Shown one piece after another: positions 57,533 through 64,000 of a stretch of 64,000 bases of DNA. The stretch is from Kordiimonas sp. SCSIO 12610 (GTDB lineage Bacteria; Pseudomonadota; Alphaproteobacteria; Sphingomonadales; Kordiimonadaceae), in contig NZ_CP073747.1 of the NCBI RefSeq assembly GCF_024398015.1, forward strand, positions 3,437,652 through 3,501,651. The letters are read 5' to 3'. Below the pieces are notes generated by a model. It was given only the letters and a program-made list of their open reading frames with translations, was not told where the DNA came from and did not search any database. Position numbers and translations under genes: made by a program. Within the stretch, counting starts at the first letter, position 1; the number at the start of each line of letters is the position of its first letter.

Positions 57533-58813
57533 CTATCCAATATTCCGCTCAGCCATCCAGTCAGCAACTTTTGCAATTAGGGTGTCTTTTAGATTCTCTT
57601 CCAACCGATCAAATGCATCTGCTGTAAACGCGGACACCAATATCTGGCGTGCTGTTACTGGGTCCACACCGCGTGACGTAAGATAGAAAATTGCTTTTTC
57701 GTCCAATTCACCAACGGTAGCACCGTGACTACATTTCACATCATCAGCCAGAATCTCAAGTTCAGGCTTAGCATTTGCTTCCCCTCTGCGATCAAACAAA
57801 AGTGCCTTAAAGGATTGGTCAGCTTCAGTTTCCTGCGCGTCTTTATCTACAATCACTTTGCCTTGAAATGCTGTTTTCCCAAATGCATCTGCAATCGTCC
57901 GAACGACCTGATCGCTTGTAGCCCCAGGCACCATGTGACGAACATTGGTCAGTATATCCTGGCTTTGGTCTTTTCCGGCCAAAGCTACGCCGTCAATTGT
58001 CGCTCGCGCGCCTTCGCCCATAATTTTCACATGGCCTTCAAAACGTGCAACCTTGCCACCGATCATTAAATTGGTGCAGGTGTAAGTAGCCTCGGTATCA
58101 AGCGAAACATACGCTTTGGATGTATGAAAAGCGTGAATTCCCTCATTCTGGACACGGTGGTGCTCAAGATTGCCACCTTCTGAAACTCTTGCCTGCACAA
58201 CACTATTGTTCCAGTAATTACCAGATAAACCATCGCCAACAAAATTTTCAACAATAGTAAGAGCGGCCTTTTCGCCGAGTTCGAAAATATGTCTTGTATG
58301 GTTCGCCGATTGATCCGTGCCTGTCGAGAAATTCAAAATTTCCAAAGGCTTTTCTATCTTTGTATTTGCTGGCACAGAAACAACCATTCCACCAACCATC
58401 AAAGCCGTGTTCAAAAGTGCGATACCATCACCGCCTTCAATTAACTCGTCAACACGTTCCGGGTTAGTAATAAGATGGTTTGCAAGAGGCCTTACATTTG
58501 CAACTTCGAGCAAATCAGCATAGTCGCTCAGCTCTTCATCAAAGTATCCATTAATGAACACAAGCCTGCCCGCATAAGTGTCACACAAAGGAGCCGTGTC
58601 GATCTCAACCGCATTTATCTTAGACGCAACATGGAATGCTGTATCCTGCATGAACTTGATATCGCTGTAGCGCCATTCTTCATCACGCTTTGTCGGCAAA
58701 CCAAGTTTCTGGGCCTGTTTGAGGGCCCGCATCCGCACACCTTCAGAGCCAGGAACAATACCCGAAAGTTCCCAAACTTGTTTTTCATAGTTTTCAAATA
58801 ATGCTGTCTGCAT
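57533..58813 (-). CDS. sufD: Fe-S cluster assembly protein SufD
   Basis: A 426-residue SufBD-family scaffold subunit. The beta-helix core (ATYTCTNLMIGGKVARFEGHVKI) and the C-terminal segment CSHGATVGELDEKAIFYLTSRG are as in the family. It pairs with SufB and SufC as the SufBC2D scaffold. AGGAAAA precedes the ATG. Confidence 0.95.
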   Translation of the reverse strand: MQTALFENYEKQVWELSGIVPGSEGVRMRALKQAQKLGLPTKRDEEWRYSDIKFMQDTAFHVASKINAVEIDTAPLCDTYAGRLVFINGYFDEELSDYADLLEVANVRPLANHLITNPERVDELIEGGDGIALLNTALMVGGMVVSVPANTKIEKPLEILNFSTGTDQSANHTRHIFELGEKAALTIVENFVGDGLSGNYWNNSVVQARVSEGGNLEHHRVQNEGIHAFHTSKAYVSLDTEATYTCTNLMIGGKVARFEGHVKIMGEGARATIDGVALAGKDQSQDILTNVRHMVPGATSDQVVRTIADAFGKTAFQGKVIVDKDAQETEADQSFKALLFDRRGEANAKPELEILADDVKCSHGATVGELDEKAIFYLTSRGVDPVTARQILVSAFTADAFDRLEENLKDTLIAKVADWMAERNIG

Positions 58814-58841
58814 CTTATTTTCCTCGCTCCAGTTACCTCAT

Positions 58842-59579
58842 TCAGGCAACGTCGGCGTAGCCTTTTTCTTCAAGTTCTAGTGCGAGTTCTTTGCCACCAG
58901 ATTTCACGATCTGACCATCAGCAAGCACATGAACCACATCTGGCTGCACATAATCCAAGAGGCGTTGATAATGGGTAATTAAAAGAATAGCTGTGTCATC
59001 TCGGCGCTGCGCATTAATACCATCTGAAACAATTCTCAGTGCATCAATATCAAGACCTGAATCCGTTTCATCAAGAACCGCAAACTTGGGGTCCAAAACA
59101 GCCATCTGAACCATTTCGTTTCGTTTTTTTTCACCGCCTGAGAACCCAACGTTCACAAAACGCTTAAGCATATCAACATCCATCTTAAGGTCGGACGCCT
59201 TCGCCCGGACAAGCTTCATAAACTCACCCGCAGACATTTCTTCTTCGCCTTTATATTTCCTGATGCCATTAAGCGCAGTCCGCAGGAAATTCAGGTTCGA
59301 AACGCCGGGAATTTCTACTGGATACTGGAAACCAAGGAAAACACCTTCGCCTGCTCGCTCATGGCTTTCAAGCTCAAGCAAATCTTTACCGTGGAAGGAA
59401 ATTGAACCCGCGGTCACCTCATAATCTTCCCGGCCTGCAATTGTGCTAGCAAGCGTTGATTTACCGGCGCCATTAGGGCCCATAATTGCATGAACTTCAC
59501 CAGCCTTGATTTCAAGATTGAGGCCTTTGATAATCTCGGTTGAGCCAACCTGTACATGTAAGTTATCGATTTTAATCAT
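58842..59579 (-). CDS. sufC: Fe-S cluster assembly ATPase SufC
   Basis: A 246-residue ABC-type ATPase driving the SufBD scaffold. Walker A is MGPNGAGKSTLASTI, the signature is NVGFSGGEKKRNEM, and Walker B ends FAVLDETDSGLD. ATG 59579 after GGA with 8-nt spacing is preferred; ATG 59585 is possible. The open frame upstream lies inside sufB's end. It lies 13 bp after sufB. Confidence 0.97.
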   Translation of the reverse strand: MIKIDNLHVQVGSTEIIKGLNLEIKAGEVHAIMGPNGAGKSTLASTIAGREDYEVTAGSISFHGKDLLELESHERAGEGVFLGFQYPVEIPGVSNLNFLRTALNGIRKYKGEEEMSAGEFMKLVRAKASDLKMDVDMLKRFVNVGFSGGEKKRNEMVQMAVLDPKFAVLDETDSGLDIDALRIVSDGINAQRRDDTAILLITHYQRLLDYVQPDVVHVLADGQIVKSGGKELALELEEKGYADVA

Positions 59580-59592
59580 TGTCATAATCCGT

Positions 59593-61062
59593 TTAGCCAA
59601 CACTACCTTCAAGGCTGATACCCAGTAGCTTCTGAGCTTCAACAGCAAATTCCATCGGTAAATGTTGCATTACTTCTTTACAGAAACCATTTACAATCAT
59701 TGCTACGGCTTCTTCTTCATCCAATCCGCGTGAACGACAATAAAACAACTGATCCTCGGAGATTTTGGAGGTAGTCGCTTCATGCTCGATTTGCGCAGAC
59801 GGGTTTTTGACTTCAATATATGGAACGGTATGGGCGCCGCATTCACTGGAGACCAGCAGCGAATCACACTGGGTGTAATTGCGAACCCCCTCCGCACCAG
59901 CAAGTACCTTCACAAGTCCACGATATGTATTTTCAGATTTACCCGCAGAAATTCCCTTGGAAATAATCGTGGAGCGAGACCCTGCCCCCTGATGTATCAT
60001 TTTCGTACCAGTATCTGCTTGTTGGTAATTGTTTGTCACAGCAACTGAATAGAATTCACCAACTGAATTTTCACCGGCGAGCACACAGCTCGGGTATTTC
60101 CAGGTAACCGCAGATCCTGTTTCAACCTGTGTCCACGACACTTTCGAGTTTTTACCTTTGCAAAGTGCACGTTTGGTTACAAAATTATATATTCCACCCT
60201 TGCCATCTTTATCTCCAGGGTACCAGTTTTGCACCGTTGAATACTTGATCTCAGCGTCATCAAGCGCGACAAGTTCCACAACCGCCGCATGTAGTTGATT
60301 TTCATCACGCATAGGTGCCGTACAGCCTTCGAGATAGGATACATAAGACCCTTCATCCGCAATGATAAGTGTACGTTCAAATTGCCCGGTGTTTTCTGTA
60401 TTAATACGGAAATATGTTGAGAGCTCCATCGGGCAGCGTACCCCCTTAGGGATGTATACAAACGTGCCGTCAGTGAACACTGCGCAATTTAGTGCTGCAA
60501 AATAATTGTCACGAACAGGTACAACTGTCGCGAGGTATTTTTGGACAAGCTCAGGATATTCATGCACGGCTTCCGAGATTGACATGAAAATCACACCTGC
60601 TTTTTTCAATTCATCACGGAATGTCGTCGCAACAGACACAGAATCAAACACTGCATCAACCGCAACCTTGCGAGCACCCTCAACACCCGCGAGAACTTTC
60701 TGTTCTTCAAGAGGAATACCAAGCTTTTCGTAAGTCCGCAGTAACTCTGGGTCTACTTCATCAAGGCTTTTAGGCTTATCCTGTGTTTTAGGTGCAGCAT
60801 AATAATAAATATCGTTGTAATCGATCTTTGGATAGTTGACTTTCGCCCAATCCGGTTCTTCCATCTTAAGCCACTGATGATATGCCTTTAGTCGCCAGTT
60901 CAACAGCCATTTAGGCTCATTTTTCTTGGCAGAAATGAACCGAATCACATCTTCACTGAGCCCTTTTGGGGCCATGTCCATATCGACATCAGTTACGAAG
61001 CCATATTTGTATTCGCCGGTTGCATCTTCAACTTGCTGCCGGGCTTCAGCGGTTCCTGCCAT
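59593..61062 (-). CDS. sufB: Fe-S cluster assembly protein SufB
   Basis: A 489-residue SufBD scaffold subunit on which clusters form. [37 protein letters not shown] and the C-terminal [19 protein letters not shown] are typical. GGAG eight bases before ATG 61062. It is second in the operon, 27 bp after the Rrf2 regulator. Confidence 0.97.
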   Translation of the reverse strand: MAGTAEARQQVEDATGEYKYGFVTDVDMDMAPKGLSEDVIRFISAKKNEPKWLLNWRLKAYHQWLKMEEPDWAKVNYPKIDYNDIYYYAAPKTQDKPKSLDEVDPELLRTYEKLGIPLEEQKVLAGVEGARKVAVDAVFDSVSVATTFRDELKKAGVIFMSISEAVHEYPELVQKYLATVVPVRDNYFAALNCAVFTDGTFVYIPKGVRCPMELSTYFRINTENTGQFERTLIIADEGSYVSYLEGCTAPMRDENQLHAAVVELVALDDAEIKYSTVQNWYPGDKDGKGGIYNFVTKRALCKGKNSKVSWTQVETGSAVTWKYPSCVLAGENSVGEFYSVAVTNNYQQADTGTKMIHQGAGSRSTIISKGISAGKSENTYRGLVKVLAGAEGVRNYTQCDSLLVSSECGAHTVPYIEVKNPSAQIEHEATTSKISEDQLFYCRSRGLDEEEAVAMIVNGFCKEVMQHLPMEFAVEAQKLLGISLEGSVG

Positions 61063-61089
61063 GATGGCGGCTCCTTATCTTTATTTATG

Positions 61090-61545
61090 TTAACCTGTAC
61101 TTGTCTCAGTGATCTGTTGATCATTCAGGAAATTTATATTGTGAGGAGTGATAATCAATTCACTCAGCTTCACACCTGCGAGCGCATTACGTACCGCACC
61201 ATTAATCGATTGCCAATGCGGCCGCATAACGCATATCTCATCAAATGAACAGTCAGAATTTTGTTCTTCGGAACAATGGGTCATGGCAATTGGACCATCA
61301 ATCGCCTCTATAATATCGGCGACAGAGATCAATTTTGCGTCCTTTGCAAGAGCAAATCCACCCTTCAAGCCTCTGTGAGAGATCAAAAGCCCCGACCTTG
61401 TCAGTAGATTAAGAATTTTTGCTACCGTGGTATTTGGAACTCTTGTGATATCAGACAAACTCTGCGCATTGACTTTTGCATCAGCACGAGCCATTTCACA
61501 CATCAAGACCACTGCATAATCTGCAAGATTTGTAAGTCGAATCAT
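61090..61545 (-). CDS. Rrf2 family SUF-operon regulator
   Basis: A 151-residue winged-helix regulator. The HTH spans about residues 27-60 (AQSLSDITRVPNTTVAKILNLL), followed by the SHRGLKGGFALA wing. Three Cys (C91, C99, C105 in HCSEEQNSDCSFDEIC) can hold an Fe-S cluster as in IscR, so it probably senses cluster status. It leads and likely autoregulates the suf operon. ATG 61545 (after AAGG) is preferred over the TTG at 61551. Confidence 0.92.
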   Translation of the reverse strand: MIRLTNLADYAVVLMCEMARADAKVNAQSLSDITRVPNTTVAKILNLLTRSGLLISHRGLKGGFALAKDAKLISVADIIEAIDGPIAMTHCSEEQNSDCSFDEICVMRPHWQSINGAVRNALAGVKLSELIITPHNINFLNDQQITETSTG

Positions 61546-61603
61546 CAACAAATGCCTTTTAAAACATAATCATAACAGAGGTTTTCCTGGAAAATCTTAA
61601 TTA

Positions 61604-61618
61604 TGACCATTTTTGTCA
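61604..61618. promoter_or_regulatory. Candidate operator TGA-N9-TCA upstream of the suf operon
   Basis: TGACCATTTTTGTCA, with extended dyad ATGAC/GTCAT. TGA-N9-TCA is the pattern described for the Rrf2-family regulator RirA in rhizobia. It lies about 60 bp upstream of the regulator's start. A poor -35/-10 pair (TTGACT, then CATATC 17 bp on) is upstream of it on the minus strand. Confidence 0.45.
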
Positions 61619-61790
61619 TGATTTGATATGGTGCTTGTGACAGAAAAAGTCAAATGAATAAAGTAACCTTTGAAATAGCCACGAAATATCATACTATCCA
61701 TTCGTAATCATATTGCTACCCTCTGGATAGCATTAACCGTTTGATTAAATTAAATTTTAAACGCCAATCCACAACCACAAGAGAGTGTTG

Positions 61791-62153
61791 ATGAGTAAGT
61801 TACGCTATTCGTTTTTTTTCCTGAGCTCACTCATCTTGCCTCAGGAAACATTTTTAGAAGGCTTTCCTGACGTACCTATTTTGGAAGGAATGGTTGAAAT
61901 ACACCCTGAAGGACGATTCGTTTTTGATACCCCCTCAGGGACGATCGCAGAAACAATCATGATATCAGACTATGACGAGGCTGAGGCCATAAAACGCTAT
62001 AGTGTGAACCTGATTGCTCTCGGATGGAATTGTACTCAATCCAACATAAAATTATTATGTACGCGTGATCAGCATCGCTTAATTTTAGACACAAAAAAAT
62101 CCACTGAAAAGAAAACGCTCATTAATATTCGTGTGGAACCTAACAAAGAATAA
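61791..62153 (+). CDS. Small protein with signal-like N-terminus, unknown function
   Basis: A 120-residue protein with a hydrophobic N-terminus (KLRYSFFFLSSLILPQ) resembling a signal sequence, then a polar alpha/beta part (FVFDTPSGTIAETIMISDY, LIALGWNCTQSN). No named family recognised. GAGAG precedes ATG 61791. It stands just before the enoyl-CoA hydratase gene on the same strand. Confidence 0.65.
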   Translation: MSKLRYSFFFLSSLILPQETFLEGFPDVPILEGMVEIHPEGRFVFDTPSGTIAETIMISDYDEAEAIKRYSVNLIALGWNCTQSNIKLLCTRDQHRLILDTKKSTEKKTLINIRVEPNKE

Positions 62154-62273
62154 TCATATCAAAAACTCGAGGGAATTCACCAATACCGTGAGCGTTTTGA
62201 TAAAAAGCTTTTCAAATTCGCTCAAGCACAGTAGGAATCCGGATAAATGGATTAACTACATTTAGGTCTAGAT

Positions 62274-63050
62274 ATGACTTTTCAAACAATCTTGCTCGAT
62301 AAACAAGATGGTATTGGTATTATTACCCTGAACAGGGCAGAAGCGTTAAACGCTCTCAACAGTCAATTACTCAGCGAAGTGAAAGAGGCACTACTATCAC
62401 TGGAAAATGATCCAGATACAGGTGCTATTGTCATCACGGGCAGTGAAAAAGCCTTTGCAGCTGGTGCAGATATTAAAGAAATGGCTGAAAAGGATTTTGC
62501 CAGCGTTCTCATGGATGACATGTTCGGTGAAACAAATTCTGTCTTCGCCAGTATTCGCAAACCTATTATCGCTGGCGTTTCAGGATATGCGCTAGGCGGT
62601 GGGTGCGAGCTTGCGATGTGCTGCGATTTCATCATTGCAGCAGAAAACGCTAAATTTGGCCAACCGGAAATCAAACTGGGCGTTATCCCCGGGATTGGTG
62701 GTACCCAGCGACTCACTCGGTTGATCGGTAAATCCAAAGCTATGGACATGATGTTGACGGGTCGCATGATGGATGCTGCAGAGGCAGAAAGATCAGGACT
62801 GGTTAGCCGAGTTGTGCCAACAGATGATCTTTTGGATACTGTAACAGATATTGCAAAATCCATTGCAGAACTCTCTCGTCCGTCAGTCGCTCTTGCAAAA
62901 GAAGCAACCAATCGCGCGCTTGAAACCACACTAACCGAGGGTTTATTGTTCGAGCGTCGTGTTTTCCATTCGCTTTTTGCAACAGAAGATCAAAAAGAAG
63001 GCATGAACGCTTTTATTGAAAAACGACAGCCCCAATTTAAGAACCGATAA
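62274..63050 (+). CDS. Enoyl-CoA hydratase
   Basis: A 258-residue crotonase-fold enzyme. The oxyanion-hole segments ([15 protein letters not shown] and [17 protein letters not shown]) and the two catalytic Glu (in GGGCELA and the [14 protein letters not shown] loop) are intact. It hydrates trans-2-enoyl-CoA in fatty-acid beta-oxidation. The position before rpsT is common in Alphaproteobacteria. Confidence 0.95.
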   Translation: MTFQTILLDKQDGIGIITLNRAEALNALNSQLLSEVKEALLSLENDPDTGAIVITGSEKAFAAGADIKEMAEKDFASVLMDDMFGETNSVFASIRKPIIAGVSGYALGGGCELAMCCDFIIAAENAKFGQPEIKLGVIPGIGGTQRLTRLIGKSKAMDMMLTGRMMDAAEAERSGLVSRVVPTDDLLDTVTDIAKSIAELSRPSVALAKEATNRALETTLTEGLLFERRVFHSLFATEDQKEGMNAFIEKRQPQFKNR

Positions 63051-63091
63051 GCTGATATCAACTACAAGACTTATCGTGAAAACTTAAGGAG

Positions 63092-63120
63092 TTGACGAAA
63101 GCGCGTAACTAGTATAGGAA
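63092..63120 (+). promoter_or_regulatory. Possible rpsT promoter
   Basis: TTGACG (63092-63097) and a -10 candidate TAGGAA (63115-63120) at 17-bp spacing, or TATAGG (63113) at 15. This is weak on the -10 side. It is the best match in the 192-bp gap before rpsT. Confidence 0.4.
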
Positions 63121-63242
63121 CGCGACCTCGAATTACAGATTTGCGCGAATGTGCCGCGCATCGTAACAAACAGATTTTAAAACCTCGGTCAGTTGCCAGT
63201 AAGGAAACTGGCTATCAACCAAGGTTAAGAAGGTAAATAAAA

Positions 63243-63506
63243 ATGGCAAATACACTTCAAGCCAAAAAACGTATCCGTCGCAACGAGCGTCGCGCTGCTA
63301 TCAACAAGTCACGCATCAGCCGCATCCGTACGTTTATTCGTAAAGTTGAAGAAGCGATTGAAGGTGGCGACAAAGCAGTTGCTGCAGAAGCACTTAAAAA
63401 CGCACAGCCAGAGATCATGCGCGGTGCAACAAAAGGTGTTCTTCACAAGAAAACAGCGTCACGCAAAGTATCTCGTTTAGCTGCTCGGGTAAAAGCACTA
63501 GCTTAA
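63243..63506 (+). CDS. rpsT: 30S ribosomal protein S20
   Basis: An 87-residue basic protein; [20 protein letters not shown] and the central [17 protein letters not shown] are those of S20, which binds 16S rRNA early in 30S assembly. It is transcribed alone and ends in a strong terminator. In Alphaproteobacteria rpsT often precedes dnaA. Confidence 0.97.
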   Translation: MANTLQAKKRIRRNERRAAINKSRISRIRTFIRKVEEAIEGGDKAVAAEALKNAQPEIMRGATKGVLHKKTASRKVSRLAARVKALA

Positions 63507-63534
63507 TCCGATTCGCTAGCAAAAGTACTTTTTG

Positions 63535-63565
63535 AAAAGCCGTACAGATTCTGTGCGGCTTTTTT
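63535..63565 (+). terminator. Rho-independent terminator after rpsT
   Basis: Stem AAAAGCCGTACAG (63535-63547) / CTGTGCGGCTTTT (63551-63563) with a 3-nt loop ATT and one G-T pair, then TT. Strong and 29 bp past the rpsT stop. Confidence 0.92.
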
Positions 63566-64000
63566 CGATTCTCAATTCACGCCCCCTGAGAACAAAGAGA
63601 ATACACATTTCAAGGCACTACTCCAAAGCACTATATCTTGTGTTGAATCAAATCCGACCCCATACAAAATGATAAAAGTTTGCTATTGACTAACGGAATC
63701 TGTTGCTGGCTTTTTTGATGATATGTATCTTCAATTCATGGCGATAGAAACTGCGAGCAACCAGCCTGCCCTTCGTGGGAGCTGTTCGTTTTAATTTCTG
63801 GTTTGACAGCTAACAAACACAGAAATTCTATCGATTTTTGACAATGTATGAATATGATTCTGGTTCTTTTAATAGAACCTGAACAGGTATGAACTATTGC
63901 GGTTTGAAACTGAGTGTGTCGGTACCATAAACCGGTCACATGGAACGGAAACCGAAATAGTTGGGGCAACAAAATTGGATTTAGGGAGCGCTTGTAACCG
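63566..64000. other. 435-bp gene-free region at right edge
   Basis: No coding sequence with a ribosome site was seen; the longest minus-strand frame (63736-63972) is not convincing. Given enoyl-CoA hydratase-rpsT, the dnaA start probably lies just beyond 64000, making this its leader. No match to the DnaA box TTATCCACA was found, so there is no evidence for oriC here. Confidence 0.45.

Noticed and set aside
63566..64000. Possible replication origin
   Set aside because: No DnaA boxes or AT-rich repeat array seen; proximity to a presumed dnaA is not sufficient.
1..64000. CRISPR arrays, tRNA/rRNA genes, insertion sequences, prophage
   Set aside because: No regularly spaced repeats, no clover-leaf-like sequence in the gaps inspected by eye, and no transposase, integrase or phage gene. 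A tRNAscan or Rfam search could still reveal a small RNA.

Overview
The window is a stretch of bacterial chromosome at moderate GC (mid-40s percent by eye), densely packed with housekeeping genes. The gene content and order point to an alphaproteobacterium: an Rrf2-led suf operon, hemC-hemD-mitofilin-hemY, tsaD-gpsA-yciI, rpmI-rplT-pheS-pheT, and enoyl-CoA hydratase followed by rpsT at the right edge, where dnaA is expected next. A marine Kordiimonadales/Emcibacterales-type organism is a guess from codon use and gene mix. No rRNA, tRNA, CRISPR array, insertion sequence or prophage was seen.

Layout. 1-9.3 kb: truncated MipA/OmpV outer-membrane protein, nitroreductase, a degenerate class-C beta-lactamase-like membrane protein, an AlkA-type DNA glycosylase, a DUF442 protein, oligopeptidase B, an Xaa-Pro aminopeptidase and two small unknown genes. 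9.4-13.6 kb: a thiol/oxidative-stress and iron group (YghU-like GST, OsmC, GST, TrhO, bacterioferritin and its ferredoxin Bfd, the last behind a perfect 29-bp palindrome). 13.7-20.1 kb: NTP transferase, an 800-bp gene-free stretch, a GT4 glycosyltransferase with a flippase-like membrane protein, membrane redoxin, GST and exported RidA. 20.2-32.6 kb: LplT-PlsC-Aas fusion, an orphan radical SAM/SPASM enzyme, glpK, GNAT, an alkyltransferase-like protein, purT, acyl-CoA dehydrogenase, FkbM methyltransferase and sdaA. 33-45.5 kb: ihfB-lapA-pyrF (no lapB), 5'-nucleotidase, TraB/GumN protein, rpmI-rplT-pheS-pheT, methyltransferase, acs and sixA. 45.5-55.4 kb: TPR protein, lipoprotein, the tsaD-gpsA-yciI-EVE-Rieske operon (minus), hemC-hemD-mitofilin-hemY (plus) and a PAS protein. 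55.4-61.5 kb: the SUF iron-sulfur operon (minus). 61.8-64 kb: small exported protein, enoyl-CoA hydratase, rpsT with a strong terminator, then 435 bp of gene-free leader.

How it fits together. Iron and iron-sulfur handling recurs (bfr/bfd, suf operon with its regulator, Rieske protein, haem synthesis, Fe-S serine dehydratase). No clear novel multi-gene system stands out. The most unusual items are the membrane pseudo-hydrolase lacking SxxK, the palindrome in front of bfd, the orphan radical SAM/SPASM enzyme, the 5'-nucleotidase with altered metal ligands, and the split of the lapA/lapB pair with a LapB-like zinc ribbon on HemY. Several genes appear to start at TTG behind a good ribosome binding site.
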